Positions 17,661 to 28,300 of a stretch of DNA of 52,096 nucleotides are shown here, one piece after another. Position 1 is the stretch's first letter, and each line of letters opens with the position of its first letter. Location of the stretch: the NCBI GenBank assembly GCA_947167565.1, contig CAMVIN010000003.1, positions 1 to 52,096 on the forward strand, in the 5' to 3' direction. Source of the DNA: an uncultured Clostridia bacterium (lineage in GTDB: Bacteria; Bacillota; Clostridia; Lachnospirales; Lachnospiraceae). Made by a program: the position numbers and the translations under genes. A model generated the notes under the pieces. It did not search any database and was not told the DNA's origin. It saw only the letters and a program-made list of their open reading frames with translations.

Positions 17661-18620
17661 CTACAGAAGATTCTTTTGGTTTGCAAGGCGCTTTTTCAAG
17701 AGGCGCAAAAAATGTTTGTTTCCGATGACCTGAATAGTCGGGCCAAAGGAGAGGATTTCAATCAACAGTTCCCTTTCATTCCCTTTGTTATAGTAAATTT
17801 CGCACTGGTAGGTTGTGTTGTTGATTTGGGCAGTTTTCTTTTTGTAATTGGCAAACTGGAGCATCGCCCGCTCCAGCGTATTTCGCTCGTTTTTTATCAG
17901 AATTGTCACCGGCTCACTGTTGTATCCGTTCGTGATGTAAGTGTCAATGTCCGGCCGCTCTGCCGCGTACTTCCCTGTCTCCTCAAGTCTGGAGATGCGT
18001 GAGAGGTTAATTGTAAAATAATTGTTCGGATTTTTCCCGTGCACTCCCAGAGCGAGTACGCGAAAACAGTCATTTTTGATGGAATATTCCAGTTTGCACG
18101 GAAGATACCAGTGATGTACTCGCCTGTTCCGGGGGGACTCGAATTCAATATTGAGATATTGTCCGGTCTTGATGGCGGACAATATTTTTTGGAAGTGGGA
18201 GCGGTATGTATCGTCTGTATAGTCGTCCCCATCTGTGAACTGATCAAAAATATAAAAGTCGTTTTGCGAAAAAAGCGGTTCTATGTCGCAAAGCACCCGA
18301 CTCAGTTCTGTCAGTTGTTCCTCCGAAAAAAATAACTGAATCCGCACATCGGATAGAATGGCCTTGAGCCACCGCTTTTGCAGGAGGGACAGCACAAAGG
18401 GAGGTTTGTCATCCAGTGTGGACAGATACAGTTCCCCGTCCTTTTTAAAAAATGTCCACTCTCCGTCGGTTATTTTAGGCAAAAGATAGAGAACTGTTTC
18501 CTGAAAGCCCGAGGCGGTGACTGTCGTTTCGAGTTCTGGCCGGGAAAAGCCCCCATTTTTGTTTAAGAGGTCGTGCATAATATTGTAGTAACAGTTGTAG
18601 AGTTCTGAATAGAGCTGCAT
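17661..18620 (-). CDS. WYL-domain transcriptional regulator (second of two)
   Basis: This 319-residue protein carries a WYL domain at about 130-225 with the literal signature HHWYLPCKLEYS and DCFRVLALGV. The N-terminal part is helical, but no clear winged helix is recognisable. WYL domains bind nucleic-acid or nucleotide-like ligands and control DNA-binding partners. It starts 36 bases after its neighbour, a second WYL protein, so both form one operon, divergent from rtcB. It probably works with that partner as sensor of the RNA-repair locus; this is inferred from position. Confidence 0.85.
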   Translation of the reverse strand: MQLYSELYNCYYNIMHDLLNKNGGFSRPELETTVTASGFQETVLYLLPKITDGEWTFFKKDGELYLSTLDDKPPFVLSLLQKRWLKAILSDVRIQLFFSEEQLTELSRVLCDIEPLFSQNDFYIFDQFTDGDDYTDDTYRSHFQKILSAIKTGQYLNIEFESPRNRRVHHWYLPCKLEYSIKNDCFRVLALGVHGKNPNNYFTINLSRISRLEETGKYAAERPDIDTYITNGYNSEPVTILIKNERNTLERAMLQFANYKKKTAQINNTTYQCEIYYNKGNERELLIEILSFGPTIQVIGNKHFLRLLKKRLANQKNLL

Positions 18621-18656
18621 AAATTTTCTCCTTGAATTTCTCTGTAGAAAGTGTTT

Positions 18657-20042
18657 TCACTCGTTGGTCTCATAAATCTGATAGAGTGCGTTGATGTCAT
18701 CAAAAAAATGTCTGCGGAGCAGGTGGTTTTCTGTCCCTGGGTTTTGACTGCTATCCAGCTGATAAAAGCGTAGGTCAACAATTCGTCCGATAAAAGTGCG
18801 AAGCCATGGAAACATCTCCTGAGCATCCTGGACAATTGTTTCAAAGAGGAAAGTGTTTTCCCGGAGCTTTGTCATGGTTCCACCCTTGCCCTCTCTCGCA
18901 AGGCGCGTGAGAATAAATTGCTCGGATTGTTCCTGAATATTTAGTGTCAGAACGACTTTTGTTCTCGAGCCGGAGAAGGAGACCCCCCAGATGTAGGGGA
19001 GATTGCGGGCGAGTTTTTCTTCCATTTCCGAAAATGACGAGGTAGCGGTCTCTATCTGCTCCCACTCCTGTTTGCTCCTGTCGCGGCTTGTCAATTCCTT
19101 TACCGATTTAATCTGGTCGAGCCGTACGCAGCGGAAATGATACTTGATTTTATTTGTATTGAACGAATTATTTGTGATTCGGTAAATACAGATGTACCGT
19201 CTGCCGGTGCGTGCGCTGACAAAAATGCGCAGGGGAATCCCACAGAGGGTGAGACTGTCATTTGGTCGGCGACTGCTCTGAATTTCCATTTTGACGTAGC
19301 GGTGATTTTTTTGGGCCAGGAGAAGAGCGTAGGTAATTTCCTCTTCCAGCGTAAATGCCGGAAATCCGTGTTTGACGCGAAAACTCTCGTTTTTGTGGCT
19401 GATTTTGTCTAATATTGTGTTTCCCACATAGCCAAAAGGTGCGCTAAGCTGCATAAAAGAAATGACATCGCTCAGTGGTTCCCGGAGAGATTTGTCACCT
19501 GTATCTGTATGGTCTGCGGTATTTTCGCACAGTTCCTCCCAGGTCAGACCGAGACTGTACAACAGAGACTTTCCGGATTTTGTTGTCGCCAGAATTCCCT
19601 CTTTGACATATTCATTGCACTTGCGCCGGACGAGCTGGGTGTCTACTGCCATCTCATAGTCCTGCGATAAAATTTCCGCGAGTTCACTGGCAGAATAACT
19701 CTGTTTTCTCAGTATATCCAATAAATAAAAATGAAGAAGAATATCATTGTCGGTAAAACTTTTTGTCTTCCATACGGAAAAAAGGGGATTTGTGTTCAGG
19801 AGGTTGCTGTCCAGCTGCAGGGAAATGCTTTTTACCCTGCTTTTTGTGTCCTGCTCGGATAAAGCTTCCTCCACGTAGTCACCGAGCCAGCTCTCGATGC
19901 GTCTGCGCTCGTTGTCGTAGGTGCGGGCACTTTTTCTGTCCGAGGTAAAATCCTGCCGGCTCTTAAAACCGTACACAAAGAAGTCGCGCACGTAGTCTCG
20001 ACACTTGTTAAAATTTTTGATTAATTCCTGAAATTCTGACAT
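18657..20042 (-). CDS. Winged-helix/WYL-domain transcriptional regulator (first of two)
   Basis: ATG 20042 is used: AAAGGGTG precedes it, while the frame open further upstream would run into rtcB. The 461-residue protein has a long helical N-terminal part, a winged-helix-like stretch (about 100-180; LHFYLLDILRKQSYSASELA, then RRKCNEYVKEGIL) and a WYL domain (about 265-350; IPLRIFVSARTGRRYICIYR). A C-terminal extension typical of WYL regulators follows. It is divergently transcribed from rtcB across 84 bases, so it most likely controls that gene and itself. Confidence 0.85.
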   Translation of the reverse strand: MSEFQELIKNFNKCRDYVRDFFVYGFKSRQDFTSDRKSARTYDNERRRIESWLGDYVEEALSEQDTKSRVKSISLQLDSNLLNTNPLFSVWKTKSFTDNDILLHFYLLDILRKQSYSASELAEILSQDYEMAVDTQLVRRKCNEYVKEGILATTKSGKSLLYSLGLTWEELCENTADHTDTGDKSLREPLSDVISFMQLSAPFGYVGNTILDKISHKNESFRVKHGFPAFTLEEEITYALLLAQKNHRYVKMEIQSSRRPNDSLTLCGIPLRIFVSARTGRRYICIYRITNNSFNTNKIKYHFRCVRLDQIKSVKELTSRDRSKQEWEQIETATSSFSEMEEKLARNLPYIWGVSFSGSRTKVVLTLNIQEQSEQFILTRLAREGKGGTMTKLRENTFLFETIVQDAQEMFPWLRTFIGRIVDLRFYQLDSSQNPGTENHLLRRHFFDDINALYQIYETNE

Positions 20043-20126
20043 GACGCACCCTTTCGCAACTTTTTTGAAATGATAAAATTTTCCTTCCCTGTTATGATAA
20101 TACCACAAAGAAAAGAGGTGGTAAAG

Positions 20127-21359
20127 ATGTTTGTACATTACAATGAGAACATGAAATTTCCGGTAAAAGTTTGGCTTTCCGGGCACAGTGACGTGGAGGA
20201 GAGCTGTCTGGAACAGGCAGAGCACCTGGCCAATCTGCCGTTTATTCACAAGTGGGTGTGCCTGATGCCGGATACCCATACGGGCAAGGGAATGCCGATT
20301 GGTGGTGTGATAGCGACGAAAGGAGTTATCATTCCGAACGCTGTGGGAGTTGACATTGGCTGCGGGATGAATTTTATTGACACGAATATTAAATTAGAAG
20401 AGATAAAGGATGTTCAGACCGGCAACGGAACGGTTGTTCAGGCGATTGTCGGGGGATTTATGAGAAATATTCCGGTCAACACCGCGCGTCACAGCAAACC
20501 GCAGAAAAGTCCTGTGCTGGACCGCGCCAAGGAGGAAATGGACAAATATGAGAAAAACGCAGATCTAATTCCTTTGATCGAAGACGGCTATTTTCAGGTC
20601 GGAACGCTCGGCGGTGGCAATCATTTTGTGGAACTGCAGGTGGATGAAGAGGGGTATCTCGGCATTATGATTCATTCGGGAAGCCGTCATCTGGGAAAGG
20701 AGATTTGTGATTATTTTCACAATGTGGCAAGGGAACTCAACAACCACTATTTCAGTCAGGTTCCGGAGGAGTGGAGACTTGCTTTTCTCCCGGTTGATAC
20801 GGCGGAGGGGAAGCAGTACATCAACTGGATGCAGCTCGCCATGGATTACGCATTCGAGAACCGAGCGGTGATGATGGAAGCGGCGTGTTCGGTCGTGCGG
20901 GAGGTAATCGAGAAAAACACATCTCTGGCGGTGGAATTCGGAGCGCAGGTCAATTGTCATCACAATTATGCGGCACTGGAAAATCATTTTGGGGAAAATG
21001 TCTGGGTACACAGAAAGGGGGCAAACCGCGCGCGAGTGGGTGACCTTGCAGTAATTCCGGGTGCCATGGGCTCGTATAGCTATGTTGTTGAGGGAAAGGG
21101 AAATGTGGACAGCTTTTGTTCCTCTTCCCACGGCGCAGGCCGCGCATATTCCAGGAGTGGTGCTATGGCGGCGTTCACGACGGAACAGGTCATGGTGGAT
21201 TTGAAAAAACAGGGTGTCGTGCTCGGCAAGGCGAAGAAAAAAGATGTCGCGGAGGAGTGCCGTTTTGCGTACAAAGATATCGACTTTGTGATGGAGAATC
21301 AAAAGGAACTTGTCACACCGATTCGAAAGCTGAAGACAGTGGGAGTGTTAAAAGGGTAA
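20127..21359 (+). CDS. rtcB: RtcB-family RNA ligase
   Basis: This 410-residue protein is about the length of E. coli RtcB. It has the manganese-binding set: D76 and C79 in VGVDIGCGM, GGGNHFVE, HSGSRHLG and VNCHHNYA. It also has H335 in SSSHGAGR, equivalent to the guanylated histidine of known RtcB enzymes. The enzyme joins RNA 2',3'-cyclic phosphate ends to 5'-hydroxyl ends using GTP. The start at 20127 fits AGAGGTGG six bases upstream. No archease or RtcA gene is adjacent. Two divergent WYL regulators replace the RtcR control known from E. coli. Confidence 0.95.
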   Translation: MFVHYNENMKFPVKVWLSGHSDVEESCLEQAEHLANLPFIHKWVCLMPDTHTGKGMPIGGVIATKGVIIPNAVGVDIGCGMNFIDTNIKLEEIKDVQTGNGTVVQAIVGGFMRNIPVNTARHSKPQKSPVLDRAKEEMDKYEKNADLIPLIEDGYFQVGTLGGGNHFVELQVDEEGYLGIMIHSGSRHLGKEICDYFHNVARELNNHYFSQVPEEWRLAFLPVDTAEGKQYINWMQLAMDYAFENRAVMMEAACSVVREVIEKNTSLAVEFGAQVNCHHNYAALENHFGENVWVHRKGANRARVGDLAVIPGAMGSYSYVVEGKGNVDSFCSSSHGAGRAYSRSGAMAAFTTEQVMVDLKKQGVVLGKAKKKDVAEECRFAYKDIDFVMENQKELVTPIRKLKTVGVLKG

Positions 21360-21396
21360 AAAATAAAATTTAAATTATATTTTGTTTATATTTTCT

Positions 21397-21425
21397 TTGC
21401 CTGTATAGAGGAAAGGTGGTATAAT
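21397..21425 (+). promoter_or_regulatory. Sigma-A promoter of the broken chemoreceptor gene
   Basis: TTGCCT (21397-21402), a 17-base spacer and TATAAT (21420-21425) with a TGG extension. It stands 45 bases before the start codon and appears intact, although the gene it serves is broken. Confidence 0.75.
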
Positions 21426-21469
21426 GTCAGAAAAGATACTTTTTTGTAGAAAAAGCAAGGAAGAAACGG

Positions 21470-23406
21470 ATGAAAAGTACAAAAGTAAGTTTTTTCTGGC
21501 ACATCAAGAACGTGATTTTGTCGTCAGTGATAGGACTCATGTTACTCATTGTTGTCGTTCTGGTTACCATCAATTCAGTAGAGACTTCTTCCAACACGAA
21601 CTATTATGGAAAAGTCCTGGTTGAAAAGGACTCCCAGAACAATGCGAAGATTATTGATGAGTGGCTGACAGAGCAGGGGAGTCTTGTCGAGATGATGAAG
21701 ACATCACTGGCTAAAATGGATTATGAGGACACAGCGACGATTGAGAATTATCTGGAGGAATGCCTAAAGTCTAATTCTTCAGCACTTATGTATTATGTCT
21801 GCTACGATTATGACGGCGGTGTATTTCCGGCGGATCACTCCAAGCTTGACCTTGACCCGACGACGAGGGGATGGTGGATCGATGCACAGGCGGCATGATT
21901 GTATCGGCATGTTCGCCGTATGAGTGCGAGGGACATACCTGTGCGGTTCTGGCAGACATTTCCCTGGATTCTCTGGTTGAGATGGTTGAGGGAATCAGCA
22001 CAGAGGAGTATATTGAGAGTTTCCTTCTGGCAGAGGATGGAAGCGTAATTATTCATCCGAACAGCGATTTTCTTCCTAAGGAAGAGGGGAATACGATTCT
22101 TGCCGACAAGGTTTCCATGGATATCAATAAGACCGGTGTTCAGATGATTAAGGATTATGATGGGGCAGAGAAACTGCTGGCTATCTCCGATATTCCGACA
22201 ACCTCGAGGAAACTGGGCATTTCGGAAAAGAAGAGCGTGATAACCTCGGAAGTAGTCGGCGTCATTGTGAAGAATTCGGTTATTGCCCTGATTATTATAG
22301 TAGTGGCAGTTATTCTCATCTACTTGCTGATACGGCAGCAGTTGGGAGAGCTGAACCGGATGAGACTGTTCATCAAGGACAAAGTAATCGGTCGTGAAAA
22401 TGTCAAGCTGATGTCCTCCGAGAGTGTGGAAATTGGATATCTCATTGATGAGCTGGAGAGCAGATTCCTGGATACGATTCGTGAGACGGCGAGAGAGTCC
22501 TCTGTCATTTATGGCGATATGGAATCCACATTGAACCGTGTTCAGTCAATGAACGACAGCATTGAAAATATCAGCAGCGCCATTGAGCACACCAGCGGAA
22601 ACACGGAACTGCAGTCCACGAATGTGGCAAGTATTTCCCAGATGAGCGGGGAGATTACCACTGCGGTGGATTCCCTGTCTGAGGAGACCTTGCAGATGGC
22701 AGAAAAAGCGCATGATATTATTACAGAGATTGAGAAGACGCTCCCTGAAATTATGGAAAACAGGAATCGCGCTCTTGAGATTGCAAAAGTGAGCCAGGAT
22801 AAGCTCTCTGATGCGGTGGAGGATACAAAGGTTATTGAGCAGATTGCGGATGTGTCCAGCACGATTATGAATATTGCGAGTCAGACCAATCTTCTGGCGT
22901 TGAATGCCTCTATTGAGGCTACCCGCGCCGGTGAGGCGGGACAGGGCTTTGCGGTTGTTGCCGACAAGATCAAGAATCTCTCCGCCACGACGAGCAGTGA
23001 GATTGAAAAGGTCAACAGCTTTACCGGTAAGGTTATGGAGAGTGTTCACAGACTTGCCGATGAGAGCAAGCGGATTCTGGAATTTCTCGGCACGGATGTC
23101 ATGAGAGATTATGAGATGTTGGCGCGGATTGCGGAGGACTACAAGAATGACGCATCCTTTTATGCCAATGAGAGCGGTACGATTGGTGCGAGCGCTGAGG
23201 AATTGGCGGCTTCGATTAACAACATCAATCATCTTCTGCAGGAACTTCACGCATCACAGCAGGAACTCAGCGACGCGATTTCCGATGTGAGCAGAAATGT
23301 GCAGAATATGTCGGAAAATTCCGGAAATACCACAAAAGAAGTCGGAGATGTCCTGGAGCGTGTAGAGACGCTGCAGAATACAGTGGGAACATTCCATCTG
23401 GATTGA
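21470..23406 (+). pseudogene. Second chemoreceptor gene, broken by a deletion of about 49 bases
   Basis: The two halves align along their whole length with the intact chemoreceptor at 6429-8414. The first frame (21470-21898) runs from MKSTKVSFFWHIKN to WWIDAQAA and stops. The second continues from [15 protein letters not shown] to the normal C-terminus. Compared with the paralogue, the segment around [14 protein letters not shown] is missing and the frame changes. The signalling tip also differs at usually invariant places (SIEATRAGE for [17 protein letters not shown] for VADEIKNL). This fits loss of function, although the second half could still be translated from an internal ATG. Confidence 0.88.
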
Positions 23407-23428
23407 TGGAACATTTACTATAGGAAGG

Positions 23429-23463
23429 ATTGTCACGCCTCATCTCTTGTCAGCGTGACAATC
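23429..23463. repeat. 11-bp inverted repeat over the end of the phosphoesterase gene
   Basis: GATTGTCACGC (23429-23439) and GCGTGACAATC (23453-23463) are exact complements around a 13-base loop. They cover the last codons of the phosphoesterase gene and its stop. There is no T-run, so it may act as an mRNA end-stabilising hairpin between two converging genes. Confidence 0.6.
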
Positions 23464-24290
23464 ACAACTTCCGGCCTGTCATTGAAACGCACAGGAATGA
23501 CACTGTTTCCAATTCCCCGGCTGACAACCATATGTGTGCCATTCTCTCTGTAGAGTCCGGCATCATATTTTGGAAATAATCCCTGGTTTGGGGCGATTAG
23601 ACCGCCGATAAAGGGAAGCCGGAACTGACCGCCGTGGGCGTGTCCGCTCAGAACGAGGTCAATATTTTTTTCAACATAACTGTCAAAGAATTCAGGGCGA
23701 TGTGATAACAAAATCATATAATCGTCCTGATTTTTCGTCTCCGGCAACTGGGTTTCAAATGAATATTCATCATAGCCTGAAAAATCCGGATCATCAACCC
23801 CCATCATCTGAATGTCAGAATCATTTTTTTCCAGAGAAATGATTTGATCATGGAGAATGGTAACACCGGCAGATGTCATCTTTTCTTCCAGCATACCGTA
23901 CTGGGTGCGTGCCCATGCCTCGTGATTTCCTGTGACATAGTAGCAGGGAGCAATGGTCACTGCCTGTTCGACAAACGTGTAGGCAATGTCGATGTCTGTC
24001 CGGTTGGAATCAATCAGGTCTCCTGTTATGACAATGATATCCGGCTGTTCTTCCTGCAAAATTGAAATCAGCCGGGAATTATTTTTCCCGAACTCAGCGT
24101 TGTGCAGGTCTGAAATCTGCGCAATTTTGTAGCCGCTAAATTTCCGGGGCAGCCGAGGACTTTTAATTTCAAAGTGGTCTGTTTCTATTGTAATATTGCC
24201 CCAGATGATCCATGCGATAAAGAGAACAATAAGTGAGAGAATAATGTTCCGAAATATTTTTTTGCGTTGTTTGAGGTTTTCTTTTGCCAT
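23433..24290 (-). CDS. Membrane-anchored metallophosphoesterase (YkuE-like)
   Basis: ATG 24290 is chosen because GGAG lies just upstream; the frame extends further to 24344 without support. The 285-residue protein has an N-terminal membrane anchor (about 12-31; NIILSLIVLFIAWIIWG) and then a calcineurin-like phosphoesterase domain with all metal-binding motifs in order: ISDLHNAEFG, ITGDLID, VTGNHEAWA, LLSHRPE and LSGHAHGGQ. The catalytic domain should face outside. YkuE-type relatives act on lipid-linked or cell-envelope phosphoesters; the substrate here is not known. Confidence 0.9.
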   Translation of the reverse strand: MAKENLKQRKKIFRNIILSLIVLFIAWIIWGNITIETDHFEIKSPRLPRKFSGYKIAQISDLHNAEFGKNNSRLISILQEEQPDIIVITGDLIDSNRTDIDIAYTFVEQAVTIAPCYYVTGNHEAWARTQYGMLEEKMTSAGVTILHDQIISLEKNDSDIQMMGVDDPDFSGYDEYSFETQLPETKNQDDYMILLSHRPEFFDSYVEKNIDLVLSGHAHGGQFRLPFIGGLIAPNQGLFPKYDAGLYRENGTHMVVSRGIGNSVIPVRFNDRPEVVIVTLTRDEA

Positions 24291-24501
24291 AATCGGTCTC
24301 CATTCGAGTGTAAATAAATTAATGTTGTTTAAAAAGTATATCATAGGTAAGATTGGAAGGCAATTTGATTTGTAAATACTATACTTTGTGCAGTGTTTTA
24401 AATACTTTGTAGGGGCGCCTGTGGAACTTTTTTCTTTGTTGTGCTATCCTATAAATATAGGGTTAAAACAATGCCTATAAAAACAGATTATACGAGGGAG
24501 G

Positions 24502-25211
24502 AATAAAAGAGTATCGCTGCCGTCCACGCTTAAGAAAATTGGTTCTTGCTGTTTTCGGGAAACCGGATTGAAAAAGATTGTAATTCCGAAAAGCGTCAAG
24601 ATAATCGGCTGGGAAGCACTCAGTTATTGCAAACATTTAAAGTCTGTCACCATGCCGGGAAATTTTAAATATGTGGAGCACAATGAAAATTACAAGGACA
24701 GAATCAACACTAACTCACAGACGACAATAACATTTAGCACGAATTTAAATTATCGGTGCATACAGCACCTGTGCGCAGACAAATTTGTTGTAAAAAAGGG
24801 AGACTCTAAGTTTAAGTCAATCGATGGCGTTATTTACACAAAAAACGGAAAAGAAATCGTGCGCGTGCCAAGTGGATGTAAGTCTTCAAAGGTGGAATTT
24901 TGGACTCCTTTGTGCAGGCAGGTGCCAGCAGCTATATTTTCTCTGAAAAGAATAAAAAGAATGAATACAAAACGGAGTTTACCCTTTACTATCCAAAGGT
25001 AGCAGAAGCCTCCGGCTATCAGATAAAGTTTTATTCTGACAAAAAGGCAAAAAAATGTTTGAAGACGATGACGACAGAGAACTATAGTCTGGATGGACAG
25101 TATATAAAACTTGTCACCAAAAAACCGGTGAAATCGTTGAAAATCCGGGCTTATGAGAGCGTGGACGGGAAAACGGTGTACGGAAGATGGTCGAATATTG
25201 AGAAGATTTAA
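24502..25211 (+). pseudogene. Broken LRR_5/BspA-type surface protein gene
   Basis: The frame from about 24502 encodes SLPSTLKKIGSCCFRETGLK and LKKIVIPKSVKIIGWEALSY, typical LRR_5 units, but has no ATG and no signal peptide. A good ribosome binding site, GAGGGAGG (24494-24501), stands directly before it, so the 5' coding part was deleted. Near 24900 the frame changes, and the end (KVAEASGYQIKFYSDKK to YGRWSNIEKI) looks like the fibronectin-like tail of such proteins. One 5' deletion and one frameshift make it a pseudogene. Confidence 0.78.
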
Positions 25212-25217
25212 AGTTGC

Positions 25218-25246
25218 AGAGGGATTTGTCATTGACAAATCCCTCT
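25218..25246 (+). terminator. 13-bp hairpin after the LRR pseudogene
   Basis: AGAGGGATTTGTC (25218-25230) pairs perfectly with GACAAATCCCTCT (25234-25246) around ATT. There is no T-run after it, so it is a weak terminator or an mRNA-stabilising structure. Confidence 0.55.
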
Positions 25247-25252
25247 ATGTAA

Positions 25253-25281
25253 TTGAAAGGGGAAGTGCTGTGTGATATAAT
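25253..25281 (+). promoter_or_regulatory. Sigma-A promoter of the large Ig-like protein gene
   Basis: TTGAAA (25253-25258), a 17-base spacer and TATAAT (25276-25281) with a TGA extension: a near-consensus promoter 32 bases before the start codon. Confidence 0.8.
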
Positions 25282-25312
25282 GCCTCTAATTTATCAGAAC
25301 GGAGGTATGTTT

Positions 25313-28300
25313 ATGAACTATAAAGTTAAAATCTGCGCATCTATTATGATTGTGTCTCTTATCCTAAATACAGTTGAATACAGAACTGCGAAATCGGTAA
25401 CTTATGTAGGTACGGGAAGCAGTATTGTGGAGACCAAAAAAACATGGGCTTCATTTTCAAAACCTACATATTATGTACAGCGCGGGAAAACTGTAAAATT
25501 AAAACTTAACAACGCGACATCAAAGGTAACATGGAGCAGTAAGAACAAAAAGATTGCCACGGTAAAGGGAGGAAAAGTAAAGGGGAAAAAGATTGGCTCT
25601 ACAGTGATTACCGCTAAGCACAGTGGGAGAAAGATTACATGCAAGATTGTTGTAATGGCGAAAAAATATAAACTGTCCGGTTCTAACATTACATTGATGA
25701 AAGGGAAAACAAAAAAGATTTCTCTGAAAAAGTTATCCAAAAAGAAAGCGAAAAAAATAAAATGGACATCCGCGGACAAATCTGTTGCCACTGTAAAAAA
25801 GGGCAAGATCAGAGCGAAAAAACCGGGAATTACGTCGATAACTGCCACATATGAAAAACGGCAGTACAAGTGCACTGTTTTTGTTGACAAAAATCCAGGG
25901 AAAACTGTCAAGTTAAAATTAAAGAAAAAGAAAAAAAGTCAGGTTACAATAAAGGCCGGCAAGACAATGACAGTTGGAAATATAAAGAAAACCGGTTATA
26001 AAGTGACAATACCGGCGGGGACGCTCAGTGCGGGCACAAAGGTAAGTGTAAAGTCAGATGGAAAAGGAATTGACATTAAGGCAAATGGCAAAGACGGAAT
26101 CCGGCTTGACAACAGTGTTACAGTCACTCTTGCTCTCAGTGGAAAGGTAAGTAAATCAGGCACACCATATTATATGGCTGTTCTCAAAAAGAATAAAAAG
26201 ACATATTATATTGAGCCGAATCATGCCATGTTGAGAAAGGGGTATTTGCAGTTTAAAACGGATCATTTCAGTGAGTACAGTCTGGTTAAAGCCTCGAAGA
26301 AGGGGTTAAAGCAGATTATAAAAAATAAGGCATACTATGCTGCCGCTTATAAATTCACGGCGGACAAACTGGATGATTATGCAGGGAAAACAACGGAATA
26401 CTCCATAAAAATGATGGATAAATTTCTTGATAAAGTCGCTGATAAGATCATGAAATCAGGTTCGAGGGACAATGACACACTAAAAAAGTATTTTAAAAAC
26501 AGTTGTTTTAAGGATCCTGAGTTTTTTACAATTTTGAGAGGCGTTGCTTCCGGTGATAATAAGACTACAGCAACAGGTTTGGCAGATATTCTGGTAAAAC
26601 ATGCCGGTCTTGCCACAGGAAAAGCATATAAAATGATACGGTCAGGTGTGTTTGTCGTGCCAGATGCGGTGAAATACTGGTACAGCGGAAATACCAAAAT
26701 GGCGGCAAAGACAGTTGTGGATGCTGTTTCCGGTGAATTGGCCGTGATATCAGGGGTCCAATTTGCAAATTCGATTGCTGTATCAGCGAGAGAGTCTCTC
26801 GCCACTTATCAGATGAATCAGGCTGTCCAGGGACTTCTTGGAACAGAGGAAGGCCGTGCGGCAGGGTATAAGGGTGACGTTGATATTACAAAGGACGAGG
26901 AGTGGCAGGAATTTAGGGACTATCAGATGAAAGGCGCATACAGGAATTATATTAATGACAAAATTGAAAAATGGCGCCAGATGAAGCAGACAGGGGGAGA
27001 TTTGACGGAGGAAGAACGGGCGTATGAGGGGGCACTGGATTATCGGTCAGACAAGTATTCAAGCAGTAATTTTTATAATAATCCTGAACTTGAGGCGGAG
27101 AGAAACCAGATTAAGCAGGAGTTCGACAGTGAATTGCGGGCGTACCTTTTAAAGAGAGTGGCTGCAGAAAAACTGATAAAAGAAGAGGCCGACAGAATTG
27201 AAGAGCAGACATATGCCTACATTAATGCGGGACTTTTTGACGATTTTGACGGAATTGATATGGATGAAAAGAATATGAACCGGCTCAATGAACTAAATGC
27301 GATAAAAGAGGACATTGAAGTTATGTTTGACGGTTCATCTCCTGCAGTCTTAGAGGGATATACCGGCAAGATCGCTGACAGTGTGAATGCAAGAAGATAT
27401 GCTGATTTTGTAAAAATGTGGCTCGATGCTGCAAAAAAAGCAAAAGATAATACACATAGTGTGGGGAAAAAGACGGTCGAAGATTATCTGGCAAAGAAAT
27501 ATGGGGTTGGTATTTACATCTTTCCTATTTCAAGAACACTTAAAATAAATGTAGGACAGAGTGAACAGATTTTTGTTTTGAAAGGACTGAATGAAGAGAA
27601 CATTTTATCAAAGTGTAAGATAAGTGTGTTTAACAGTGAAGTAGTGAAAGTTGACCAGTATGGATATGTATATGCACTGAGTGACGGGGAGGGCGACATC
27701 AAAATAAAATATGGTGAGGTAAGTCATATCATTCATGTTGTCTGTGGTGAGGGAGAGTTAGAACTGACACCGTCGGAAAAGACAATACATACCGGTGAAT
27801 CCTTTCAACTTAATTTTTCAGGAAAATGGCCGGCTGAATTTTCATCCAGCAAGCCTAAGACTGCATCTGTGACATCAACAGGAAAAGTCACCGGAGTGGG
27901 CGGCGGCAAGGCGAATATTATTGCAACCTATCATAACAGGAAGTATGTGTGCAAAGTCACGGTCAAAGTAAAGACCGGTCTCAACAAGACTTCCCTTTCA
28001 CTGAGAGTTGGCGACAAGTCGATTCTGTATTTAAAAGGTGCAGCGGAGAGCAAGGTCACCTGGGGAATCAAACACGGTGAAAAGACAGGAATTGTCAAGG
28101 TAAATAACCACGGAAGAGTCACTGCGTTGAAGAAAGGAAAGACGGTGGTTGTCGCATCATATAAGGGAAAAGCGTACAAGTGCAAGGTCGTGGTAAAAGA
28201 AAAGGAAAAGAAGAAGGAAGTCATAGATTTTAGCGGAAAATATAAGGGAAAGGTTACCATATATACATATGTGGACTTGACAATAGCGGGAACAAAGGAT

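Noticed and set aside
20043-20279. An N-terminal extension of the WYL regulator up to 20279
   Set aside because: It would overlap rtcB by 150 bases on the other strand and lacks a start signal; ATG 20042 has one.
21470-23406. Two separate genes, a short membrane protein and a chemoreceptor
   Set aside because: Both halves align collinearly with one intact paralogue, and the second half lacks its own binding site and its first membrane segment.
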